The position numbers and the translations under genes are program-made. 21,037 nt of DNA from IMG/VR virus record IMGVR_UViG_3300025131_000514, positions 1-21,037 of that record; one strand, 5' to 3'. This document shows positions 1 to 6,473 of the stretch, in pieces (the stretch's first letter is position 1; the number at the start of each line of letters is the position of its first letter). Under the pieces are notes generated by a model that was not told the DNA's origin, did not search any database, and saw nothing but the letters and a program-made list of their open reading frames with translations. Origin of the DNA: a virus.

Positions 1-1
1 G

Positions 2-172
2 TTCTTCATTAAGACGGATGCTCCCCGCGGTTTCGTTCACTTTGAACGTATGCCGATGTCCACGAAGATGGAAGGTGACTTTGATACGGGCAACGTCCGT
101 TTCAAGGCACGGGAACGCTACAGCTTCGGGTATTCTGACCCGCGCTGCGTATACGGATCTCCGGGTGCGTAA
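2..172 (+). CDS. Probable major capsid protein, C-terminal end (partial)
   Basis: An open frame enters from the left edge and ends at TAA 170-172, leaving the last 56 residues. They finish in SFGYSDPRCVYGSPGA. From memory, an ending of the type (W/Y)SDPR-x-YGS-x-GA is common in HK97-fold major capsid proteins of short-tailed phages. Position supports this: it lies just upstream of small structural genes and the neck genes, and is closed by a strong terminator, as expected for the most abundant virion protein. The start and most of the fold are outside the window, so the identity is inferred from a short tail and gene order. It could be another head protein. Confidence 0.6.
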   Translation, partial: FFIKTDAPRGFVHFERMPMSTKMEGDFDTGNVRFKARERYSFGYSDPRCVYGSPGA

Positions 173-179
173 ATAAAAA

Positions 180-212
180 GGAGGGGGGTTCTTAATAGCC
201 CTCCTCCGTTTT
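180..212 (+). terminator. Intrinsic terminator after the capsid gene
   Basis: A nine-pair stem (180-188 with 199-207, one G-T wobble) closes a ten-base loop and is followed by TTTT at 209-212. An A-rich stretch lies just before it, so it may also work from the opposite strand. It begins seven bases after the capsid stop codon. It would limit read-through from the capsid gene into the downstream structural genes. Confidence 0.8.
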
Positions 213-224
213 ACGTTATTTGTT

Positions 225-253
225 TTGTTATTTTAATCTGGGAACCATATAGC
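225..253 (+). promoter_or_regulatory. Candidate sigma70-like promoter
   Basis: TTGTTA (225-230) and TATAGC (248-253) are separated by 17 bases, each matching four of six consensus positions. The site lies right after the capsid terminator and about 70 bases before the next start, where a promoter would be useful. A 7-base inverted repeat (252-258 with 289-295) sits in the same leader. The match is weak and such matches occur by chance. Phage-polymerase promoters cannot be excluded. Confidence 0.22.
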
Positions 254-320
254 CCTAGCGACTGTCCCAGCAGACGCTTACGAAGACTCTAGGGCCAATC
301 TCTCGTAAGGAGGAAGCCTG

Positions 321-878
321 ATGGCTAACACGACATTTAACGGTCCGGTTCGGTCCGAAAACGGTTTTGAGCAAATTAGCGTCAACGCAACCACGGGTGC
401 GGTGACCACCAATCTCGATGTTGACAGCAGCGGTAATGTGGTGACGACGGGTTATGTCTCATCGTATGACAACGTTGTTTCGATTGAAGATGCGACCTAC
501 ACGGTTGCTACAACTCAGTCTGGGGCAGTCTTTACGTTGAACCGTGCGGCGGGCATCGTTGTTACGTTGCCGACTGCGGCCGCGGGTCTGAACTACACCT
601 TTATTGTGGGCACGACCTTTACGGGCGCGGGTCAGATCAACACAGAAAACACCAGTGATCTTTACTCTGGGTTTGCTCAAATTTTTGATCCGGCGACGGC
701 TGGCGACACCAATACTTTTATCCCTGACGCCAGTAACGATGACACGATTGACCTCGGAAGCGCCGAGCAAGGTTGGCTTGTAGGTGGTGTTATTCGCTTG
801 AAAGCCACCACCGCGGCCGTGTGGCACTGCGAAGCATTCCTCCATGGCGATGGAACTTTAGCCACGCCGTTTGAATAG
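321..878 (+). CDS. Small structural protein, possible capsid decoration protein
   Basis: 185 residues, preceded by a strong Shine-Dalgarno AAGGAGG at 307-313. The protein is rich in Thr, Ala, Gly, Val and Asp and almost lacks Lys, with alternating polar and hydrophobic residues that suggest a beta-rich fold. There is no signal peptide or membrane segment. N-terminal residues 1-45 (NATTGAVTTNLDVDSSGNVV) resemble the short beta repeats of virion fibres and decoration proteins. Its place directly after the capsid gene, behind a terminator and with its own leader, fits a head decoration or cement protein. This is inference from position and composition; no family was recognised with certainty. 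Confidence 0.55.
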   Translation: MANTTFNGPVRSENGFEQISVNATTGAVTTNLDVDSSGNVVTTGYVSSYDNVVSIEDATYTVATTQSGAVFTLNRAAGIVVTLPTAAAGLNYTFIVGTTFTGAGQINTENTSDLYSGFAQIFDPATAGDTNTFIPDASNDDTIDLGSAEQGWLVGGVIRLKATTAAVWHCEAFLHGDGTLATPFE

Positions 879-885
879 TTAGTGT

Positions 886-905
886 TGGGGGGCGGTAGCC
901 CCCCA
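886..905 (+). other. G/C hairpin without a U-tract between two structural genes
   Basis: Six G (887-892) pair with six C (899-904) around a six-base loop, extended by T886-A905. No T-run follows, so it is not a standard intrinsic terminator. Directly after it, 907-916 (CCTCTAGAGG) is a perfect palindrome whose last bases overlap the Shine-Dalgarno of the next gene (914-919). The pair could stabilise the 3' end of the upstream message or moderate translation of the gene at 925. Confidence 0.5.
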
Positions 906-924
906 GCCTCTAGAGGAGGTTTAT

Positions 925-1329
925 ATGGCTGACGCTGTTACAGCAACGACAGTACAAGACGGAGACCGAAACGCCGTCATTTACTGCACCAACACTAGCG
1001 ATGGAACCGGGGAATCGGCAGTCACTAAAGTGGATGTGTCTGCTCTGGCTTCGCGGCAGGACGGAACCGCTTGCACAGGTGTTCGCATTAAAAAGATAGC
1101 CTTCTCCACAGTGGGGATGGGCGTAAAAGTTCTTTGGAATGCGTCTACGAACGTTATCGCTGCGGAACTTCCAGCAGATTATTCCGATACGCTGGATTAT
1201 TCCGACATTAGTGGTTTGCCGAATGTCGCGGCGGCGTCTGGTAAGACGGGCGACATTAAGTTTACCACTGTGGGCCACAGTAGCGGGGACACCTACTCTG
1301 TAGTTCTTTACTGCTTGAAAGAGTACTAG
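925..1329 (+). CDS. Small conserved-type structural protein of unknown role
   Basis: 134 residues, with AGGAGG at 914-919 five bases before ATG. The sequence looks like a compact beta protein: alternating strands, an RIKKIAFSTVGMGVKVLW stretch in the middle, a SGKTGDIKFTT stretch, and a C-terminal GDTYSVVLYCLKEY strand. No membrane segment or catalytic motif is visible. It sits between the putative decoration protein and the gp4-like adaptor, so a head or head-completion role is likely. Its size and strand pattern recall the small protein at 11434-11754 (both end in a short hydrophobic beta strand), but I see no convincing alignment. Function unknown. Confidence 0.55.
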   Translation: MADAVTATTVQDGDRNAVIYCTNTSDGTGESAVTKVDVSALASRQDGTACTGVRIKKIAFSTVGMGVKVLWNASTNVIAAELPADYSDTLDYSDISGLPNVAAASGKTGDIKFTTVGHSSGDTYSVVLYCLKEY

Positions 1330-1338
1330 GTAAATTAA

Positions 1339-2241
1339 ATGGCAACCTCTGGATCTGTTGATTTTAACCTTGATATGGCCGAAATCACAGAGGAGGCCTT
1401 TGAGCGTTGCGGTCTTGAGTTCCGTACAGGTTACGATGCTCGAACCGCACGGCGTTCTTTAAACCTTCTCTTTGCGGAATGGGCGAACCGTGGTCTTAAT
1501 CTCTGGACAGTCGAAGAGATTACGCAGAACCTTGCTCAATTATCGACTACATCTTCTGTAGCGACATACCCTATAGGGGTGATTACGGCTACGGTTGGGG
1601 CATCGACAAATCTTAGCGTGGGGGAAACGATAACGGGAGGGTCTAGTGGGTCTACGGCTTCCGTTATAACAAAACCCTCCTCAACCACCATAACAATCAC
1701 GGTTCCGTCAGGTTCTTTTACCGCAGGTGAAACCATAACAGGCTCCAGTAGTTCTGCGAGTACTACTATTAGTGCGGACCCAAGCTTGTTAGACGTTCAG
1801 TCTTCAGTAGACGTTCTGGAAGCTGTTGTTCGACGCAGCGGAACGGACATAGGTATCACCAGGATTAGTCGAGGAGACTATCTAGATACTCCGGACAAGA
1901 CTACACAAGGCCGGCCGTCTCAATTCTACATGGACCGTTTAATTACTCCGACCATTACGGTTTGGCCCTCTCCAGAAAATTCTACGGACCAACTAATCTA
2001 CTACCGTATTCGGCGCATTGAGGACGCAGACGCAGGCGTAAACACCGCGGATGTTCCGTTTAGATTTTTACCGTGCCTTACAGCAGGCCTTGCATACTAC
2101 CTGTCGATGAAAAAGGCACCTCAATTATTACCTACTCTCAAGGCGGTGTACGACGAAGAGTTCATGCGTGCCGCCAGTGAAGATTCAGAAAGAACTGCGT
2201 TAAGATTAGTTCCTAGTTTTTCGTCGCTGAGTATTAGGTAA
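1339..2241 (+). CDS. P22 gp4-like head-tail adaptor with an inserted repeat module
   Basis: 300 residues. Residues 10-65 form a helical start (ITEEAFERCGLEF, then RRSLNLLFAEWANRGLNLWT), the pattern of P22 gp4-type adaptors that dock under the portal and close the packaged head. Residues 150-290 continue the family pattern: EAVVRRSGTD, ITRISRGDYLD, KTTQGRPSQFYMDR, ITVWPSP, IYYRIRRIEDA and VPFRFLPCLTAGLAYYL. Between them, about residues 84-147, is a Ser/Thr/Gly-rich stretch holding two copies of GETITG (95-100 and 130-135). It looks like a surface insertion in a loop of the adaptor. The ribosome site before ATG 1339 is weak. The TAA overlaps the next ATG. Confidence 0.75.
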   Translation: MATSGSVDFNLDMAEITEEAFERCGLEFRTGYDARTARRSLNLLFAEWANRGLNLWTVEEITQNLAQLSTTSSVATYPIGVITATVGASTNLSVGETITGGSSGSTASVITKPSSTTITITVPSGSFTAGETITGSSSSASTTISADPSLLDVQSSVDVLEAVVRRSGTDIGITRISRGDYLDTPDKTTQGRPSQFYMDRLITPTITVWPSPENSTDQLIYYRIRRIEDADAGVNTADVPFRFLPCLTAGLAYYLSMKKAPQLLPTLKAVYDEEFMRAASEDSERTALRLVPSFSSLSIR

Positions 2242-2744
2242 TGCCAAGATATGCCGCAGGCACATACGCGCTAGGTATATCGGATCGTTCTGGAAGAGCG
2301 TACCCGTTGCGCGTGATGTTAAAGGAGTGGAATGGCAGTCTTGTTGGGCCTGACGAGTATGAGTCGAAACAGCCGCAGATAGAACCAAAAAGGGTTATTG
2401 GTGACCCGCAGGCTTTGCGGAATGCTCGACCAGATCGTGTTGAACCTGCTGTTAGTGTTTTACTTGCGTTAAACTCTTTCAAATCTTCCGCAAGCGGTTC
2501 GGCCGTTATTACGGTAACAGAACCAGGGCATGGCAGGAGTACAGGTGACACTGTACGGTTTAGAACGGTAGAGGCCTTCGACGGGTTTACAGAGAGTGCT
2601 TTGGAACAAGCCGCAGGCTATTCCATAACCAAGGTTTCTGACGACACATATACATTTAGCGCCAGCAGCGGAACGGCTACAACCGGGAACGTAACTGGGG
2701 GCGGTGCCATAGCTTCGGCGGGTCCGGTCACCCTGTCTTCGTAA
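2241..2744 (+). CDS. Conserved phage structural protein with FCCH-like C-terminal module
   Basis: 167 residues, starting within the stop codon of the adaptor gene (TAATG), which suggests translational coupling. Residues 1-55 (RYAAGTYALGISDRSGRAYP, then EWNGSLVGPDEYE) resemble a small protein that I recall beside gp4-like genes in marine phages. Its role is unknown, but the position implies the neck. Residues about 82-157 form a separate beta module: SGSAVITVTEPGHG, GDTVRFRTVEAFDG, then YSITKVSDDTYTFS and a Gly-rich end. This resembles the FCCH-type beta domain seen in phage tail proteins, and a similar module lies in the gp10-like protein at 9300-9527. The domain name is from memory. Confidence 0.6.
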   Translation: MPRYAAGTYALGISDRSGRAYPLRVMLKEWNGSLVGPDEYESKQPQIEPKRVIGDPQALRNARPDRVEPAVSVLLALNSFKSSASGSAVITVTEPGHGRSTGDTVRFRTVEAFDGFTESALEQAAGYSITKVSDDTYTFSASSGTATTGNVTGGGAIASAGPVTLSS

Positions 2745-2756
2745 TAGAGGTGCTTC

Positions 2757-3401
2757 ATGGCATTCACGTTTACAACACTTAAAACAGCAATCCAAGATTA
2801 CGTTCAAAGCACGGAATCGACCTTTGTTAGTCAGTTGCCGCGTTTTATCATTAACGCCGAAGAACGGATTCTTAAAGAAGCTCAGTTGGATGTTTTTCGT
2901 AAGAACTCACAAGGTACGTTGACTTCTGGTAATTCTTATCTTGCGAAGCCCAGCGATTTTCTTGCTCAAAACTCTTTGAGCGTCATAGTCTCCTCGAGCA
3001 AGGAGTTCCTGTTATACAAGCAGGTCACGATGTTGCAGGACTACACGCCAAATCCCGCGACAACAGGAGTTCCGTTGTATTACGGTGATTGGGACCAAAA
3101 AACATTTTTGGTCGCGCCAACCCCAGATTCAAACTACACCGTAGAGCTACACTATTTCTACCGGCCGCAATCCATTACGGAGTCCTCCGATGGAACAAGT
3201 TGGTTAGGGACAAACGCAGAATTGGCGTTGTTGTATGGGTCACTTTTTGAAGCTTACACGTTCCTCAAGGGAGAGCCCGACCTTTTGAGCCTCTACAACC
3301 AACGATACGGCGAATCTCTGCAATGGTTGAAGAACCTTGGAGAAGGCTTGCAGACACGCGATCAGTACAGATATGATCGTGTTAGAAGGGGAGTTGCGTA
3401 A
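2757..3401 (+). CDS. Head-tail connector/adaptor-type protein
   Basis: 214 residues, with AGAGG at 2746-2750 six bases before ATG. The N-terminus (FTTLKTAIQDYVQST, then FIINAEERILKEAQLDVFRK) and the middle (LAKPSDFLAQNSL, then PLYYGDWDQKTFLVAPTPDS, then VELHYFYRPQ) match what I remember of the phage adaptor family related to phage SU10. In that family a ring of copies links the portal to the tail. The C-terminus is helical (ELALLYGSLFEAYTFLKGEP) and ends basic. Placement right after gp4-like genes supports a neck or tail-tube ring. The sequence has no signal peptide or transmembrane segment. Confidence 0.65.
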   Translation: MAFTFTTLKTAIQDYVQSTESTFVSQLPRFIINAEERILKEAQLDVFRKNSQGTLTSGNSYLAKPSDFLAQNSLSVIVSSSKEFLLYKQVTMLQDYTPNPATTGVPLYYGDWDQKTFLVAPTPDSNYTVELHYFYRPQSITESSDGTSWLGTNAELALLYGSLFEAYTFLKGEPDLLSLYNQRYGESLQWLKNLGEGLQTRDQYRYDRVRRGVA

Positions 3402-3403
3402 CA

Positions 3404-3691
3404 GTGGACGGCTCCGCTCACAGTAAACTAGGAAATGCGCTAGTTTTTACGTCTGATAACGGGGGTCATTCGCCAGAACAAATGGCGGAGATGGCGCTTA
3501 ACAAGATAATGGTTGTTTCGGAAACCGCCCCGCCTGTTATACGAGATCAGGCACTTGCTTATAGAGATCACATACGGGAAGTATTGGGTTTTTACATGGC
3601 CAAGATGGCAGAAAACGAAAGAACTAGTATCTACGTTTTATTGAAACAGCAAGGCCATCACGATATGGCCGAGATTATAAGGAGTTTGTAA
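3404..3691 (+). CDS. Small conserved helical protein of the tail module
   Basis: 95 residues with a GTG start at 3404, two bases after the previous TAA; the purine-rich GAAGGGGAG at 3385-3393 can serve as ribosome site. The pattern HSPEQMAEMALNKIM, then ETAPPVIRDQALAYRDHIRE, then a C-terminal helix ending MAEIIRSL is one I recall as a recurring small protein in marine phages, always near neck and tail genes. It is mostly alpha-helical, has no membrane segment, and its function is unknown. A chaperone or connector role would fit its size and position but is not shown. The stop overlaps the next start (TAATG). Confidence 0.65.
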   Translation: MDGSAHSKLGNALVFTSDNGGHSPEQMAEMALNKIMVVSETAPPVIRDQALAYRDHIREVLGFYMAKMAENERTSIYVLLKQQGHHDMAEIIRSL

Positions 3692-4200
3692 TGGCTATTG
3701 GATCATCCGCAGTTTGCGGAAGTTACAAGCGTGAGATAAATGCGGGCATTCATTTTTGGACTTCGCACTCCCGTGGGGACGGCACTACCATTAACGCAGA
3801 TACCTTTAAGATAGCGTTGTTCACCAACAGTTCGTCTATTGATGCCGACACCACGGGTTATTCAACAAGCAACGAGGTTAGCGGTACGAACTACACCGCA
3901 GGCGGAGAAGCGTTGTCGAGTGTAACGATAGGACTCGCAGACAACAGCAGTTCTGTTCCTACAGCGTTTATAGACATGGCGGATGTTACGTGGTCTTCAG
4001 CCACTATTACGGATGCGCGAGGTGCCCTGATTTATAACTCTACGTTAGCAAACGCAGGAACCGCGGGCACTACAACCCACGCGGCAAAGCCCGCCGTTTG
4101 TGTGATTAACTTTGGCGCGGACAGTTCTTCGAGTGCCGGTAACTTTACTGTTACGATGCCCACAAACGACGCTAACAACGCTTTGATTCGTATTGCGTAA
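3691..4200 (+). CDS. Virion-associated beta-rich protein (tail or fibre-related)
   Basis: 169 residues with AAGGAG at 3679-3684, six bases before ATG. The sequence has a recognisable phage pattern: INAGIHFWTS near the N-terminus, then TFKIALFTNSSS (about residues 38-49), then NEVSGTNYTAGGEAL, then WSSATITDARGALIYNSTL, then VCVINFGAD. I recall this arrangement from conserved phage structural proteins placed just upstream of fibre genes. It is rich in Ser, Thr, Ala and Gly and predicted beta throughout, without membrane or enzyme motifs. It probably belongs to the tail or fibre base, but no experimental role is known to me. The TAA overlaps the ATG of the repeat protein downstream. Confidence 0.55.
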   Translation: MAIGSSAVCGSYKREINAGIHFWTSHSRGDGTTINADTFKIALFTNSSSIDADTTGYSTSNEVSGTNYTAGGEALSSVTIGLADNSSSVPTAFIDMADVTWSSATITDARGALIYNSTLANAGTAGTTTHAAKPAVCVINFGADSSSSAGNFTVTMPTNDANNALIRIA

Positions 4201-4772
4201 TGTCTGTTTTTGGCTGGGGCAGAGGGACTTGGAACTCCGGGGCGTGGAATAGTTCTCTTCCAGTTACGGGAGTGTCCGCTGCTACGGCGGTTGGTAGTGT
4301 ACGAGTAGACATACAGCTTTCCGTCACGGGAATTTCTGCTTCGACGGCAGTTGGCAGTGTTACGGTAGTTGGAACGGCGAACGTTACTCCTTCTGGGGTA
4401 TCTTCGGCCACAGCGGTTGGTAGTGTAACTGTAGCGGGAGCGGCGAACGTTACTCCTTCTGGGGTATCTGCTGCTACAGCGGTTGGTAGTGTAACTATCA
4501 GCGTTGTTATGTCAGTTACGGGGGTATCTGCTGCTACAGCGGTTGGTAGTGTAAGTGTATCGGGAACGGCGAACGTTACTCCTTCTGGGGTATCTGCTGC
4601 TACAGCGGTTGGTAGTGTAACTGTAAACATCTCAACCGGGGTTACAGGGGTGCAAGCCTCTACGGCGGTTGGCAACGCATTTGTCTGGGGTATAATAGTT
4701 CCGGGGCAGACACCTGAATGGGGCGGAATAGTTCCGGGGCAGACACCTGAATGGACTGATATAGCGGCATAG
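4200..4772 (+). CDS. Repeat protein: seven copies of a GVSAATAVGSV unit
   Basis: 190 residues, translationally coupled to the gene before it (TAATG). A Trp/Gly-rich N-terminus (FGWGRGTWNSGAWN) is followed by seven copies of an 11-residue unit, GVSAATAVGSV or close variants. The copies begin at residues 24, 44, 66, 88, 108, 130 and 150, so the period is 20 or 22 residues. Linkers between units are short beta-like stretches, three of them ending NVTPS. The C-terminus carries IVPGQTPEW twice (166-174 and 177-185). A regular period of this kind suggests a beta-solenoid or extended fibre shaft. Position just before the fibre genes supports a tail or fibre accessory role. Function unknown. Confidence 0.6.
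   Translation: MSVFGWGRGTWNSGAWNSSLPVTGVSAATAVGSVRVDIQLSVTGISASTAVGSVTVVGTANVTPSGVSSATAVGSVTVAGAANVTPSGVSAATAVGSVTISVVMSVTGVSAATAVGSVSVSGTANVTPSGVSAATAVGSVTVNISTGVTGVQASTAVGNAFVWGIIVPGQTPEWGGIVPGQTPEWTDIAA
4269..4679 (+). repeat. Coding tandem repeats, 60/66-base period
   Basis: Seven imperfect direct copies of the unit encoding GVSAATAVGSV. Several are near identical at DNA level: the string CTGCTACAGCGGTTGGTAGT occurs at about 4469, 4529 and 4597. The segment AACGTTACTCCTTCTGGGGT occurs at about 4380, 4446 and 4573. Low divergence among inner copies points to recent duplication or gene conversion. The outer copies have drifted more. Confidence 0.85.
4694..4754 (+). repeat. Perfect 28-base direct repeat, 33-base period
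   Basis: Bases 4694-4721 and 4727-4754 are identical, with starts 33 bases apart, so the reading frame is kept and the peptide IVPGQTPEW is duplicated near the C-terminus. Perfect identity suggests a recent in-frame duplication. Confidence 0.9.
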
Positions 4773-4781
4773 GAAGAGAAC

Positions 4782-6473
4782 ATGGCTTCTACCTTTACGA
4801 CAAGTTTTGGCATAGAGAAGATTGGATCCGGAGAGCAATCAGGAACGTGGGGTACTACGACCAACCACAATTTTGATCTTCTGGACCGCATCGCTTCCTA
4901 TACCACCGTGGCGTTGTCTGGTTCGACCCATACTTTGACAGTACGTGAAGCATCCCCAGGTTCTGGTACTGAAAACCTTCAAGATGGTATGTACCGGGTT
5001 ATTAAATTTACGGGGGCGTTAGGAGCAAATAACACCGTAACCATCGCCCCGAATACGGCAAAGACATACTTTATTATTGAAAACGCCACTACCGATTCTG
5101 GTTCTAGCGGGCCGTATTCCGTTATTCTTTCTCAAGGTACAGGCGCAAACGTCACCGTCCAAAACGGTAAAAACGCGGTTGTTTATTGTGATGGCGCGGG
5201 TTCTGGCGCTGCCGTTGTCGATGCTCTCGCGGATCTTCAAATTGGTACGTTGGAAGTTACTGGCGCGGCCGCAATTGATGGTGCTGCTACACTAGGTAGT
5301 ACTCTTGCGGTTACGGGCGCAGTGACGGGCAGTTCGACTATTCAAGGTACAACCATAACTGCCACTACAGCGTTTGTGCCAGATGCGTCAGATGGTGCTG
5401 CGCTTGGTACAACTTCATTAGAATTTAGTGATCTTTATCTCGCTGACGGTGCTGTAATTGGTTTTGGTGATGACCAAGATGTAACGCTGACCCATGTTGC
5501 TGATACTGGACTGCTTTTAAACAGTACAATGGCGCTTCAGTTTAATGACGCTTCTCAATATATCAACGCCCCAAGCGCCACTATTCTAGATATCAATGCT
5601 ACAGATGAGATTGAACTTAACGCTACATTAGCAGATGTTAATGCCAACCTAGATGTGTCAGGTACTATAGTGGGCGCATCTACTATCCAAGGCACAACTA
5701 TTACGGCTACAGGTAACTTAATCGCTAGTGGAACGGTTGAACCAGCAGGAGATACCTCTGCCGGTGACAACGCTGCAATTGGTTACACTGCCGCCGAAGG
5801 ATTGATCTTAACCGGACAAGGCAGCACATCGGATCTGACGGTCAAAAATGACGCCGACGAAACAGTTTTTACGGTGCCAACCGGCTCCGACGATATTTTG
5901 TTTCCCGATAACGCTAAAATTCTACTTGGCGCTGGTAGCGATCTAGAGATTTATCATTCCGGAAGTCACAGTTATATTAACGACGCCGGGACAGGCAATT
6001 TGTATTTAGCTGGCGACAACTTGGCGCTAACGTCTGCCGGTACATCCGAAAGTTATCTTCAGGCAGTTAAAGACGGTGCGGTTACTCTTTATCACGACAA
6101 TAGTGCGAAAATCGCAACGACCTCTGTTGGGGCAACTGTTACTGGCACGCTGATAGCCACCACAGATACAGACACAAGTAATACTGGCAGTGTCACTCTA
6201 GATTTTGGAGCTAACCAAAATTTTGTGCTTACATTTACCGGAAACGTCACTCTAGCTAATCCATCTACAGAACAGGTTGGACAGGCTGGTGTTATAGTTT
6301 GCATACAAGATGGCACTGGGTCACGAACTTTGAGTCTGGGAACAGACTACGAAACTGCCGGAGGTTCTGGAATTACACTCAGCACCTCCGCTAATGCGGT
6401 TGATGTCATACCATATTTTGTTAAGGCTTCTGGTTCAATCCAGTTGGGCGCTGTGCAAAAGGCTTTCAGCTAA
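4782..6473 (+). CDS. Tail fibre protein, repeat-rich
   Basis: 563 residues with AGGAAG at 4771-4776. Residues 1-155 look like a virion-anchoring head: FGIEKIGSGEQSGTWGTTTN, then NLQDGMYRVIKFTGAL, then VQNGKNAVVYCDGAGSG, a pattern I recall at the start of many marine phage fibres. Residues 155-460 are a low-complexity Thr/Ala/Gly/Asp-rich shaft. It holds STIQGTTITAT twice (184-194 and 300-310) and stretches such as GDDQDVTLTHVADTGLLL and GSDLEIYHSGSHSYINDAG, typical of trimeric fibres of marine phages. Residues 465-563 (TLDFGANQNFVLTFTGNVTL onward) form a beta-rich end domain. No intramolecular chaperone or enzyme motif is seen. Likely role: adsorption, possibly carrying the LamG/SPRY protein. 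Confidence 0.75.
   Translation: MASTFTTSFGIEKIGSGEQSGTWGTTTNHNFDLLDRIASYTTVALSGSTHTLTVREASPGSGTENLQDGMYRVIKFTGALGANNTVTIAPNTAKTYFIIENATTDSGSSGPYSVILSQGTGANVTVQNGKNAVVYCDGAGSGAAVVDALADLQIGTLEVTGAAAIDGAATLGSTLAVTGAVTGSSTIQGTTITATTAFVPDASDGAALGTTSLEFSDLYLADGAVIGFGDDQDVTLTHVADTGLLLNSTMALQFNDASQYINAPSATILDINATDEIELNATLADVNANLDVSGTIVGASTIQGTTITATGNLIASGTVEPAGDTSAGDNAAIGYTAAEGLILTGQGSTSDLTVKNDADETVFTVPTGSDDILFPDNAKILLGAGSDLEIYHSGSHSYINDAGTGNLYLAGDNLALTSAGTSESYLQAVKDGAVTLYHDNSAKIATTSVGATVTGTLIATTDTDTSNTGSVTLDFGANQNFVLTFTGNVTLANPSTEQVGQAGVIVCIQDGTGSRTLSLGTDYETAGGSGITLSTSANAVDVIPYFVKASGSIQLGAVQKAFS

Noticed and set aside
4269-4679. Possible CRISPR-like array
   Set aside because: Repeats are in frame, coding and imperfect, with intervals that also repeat; there are no unique spacers, and no cas genes nearby.
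4172-4891. A 239-codon open frame on the - strand opposite the repeat protein
   Set aside because: Its product is a mirror of the seven repeats (TLPTAVAADTP-like units) and it spans three + strand genes with good ribosome sites. The open frame is a by-product of repeat codons such as GCT, ACA and GTT.
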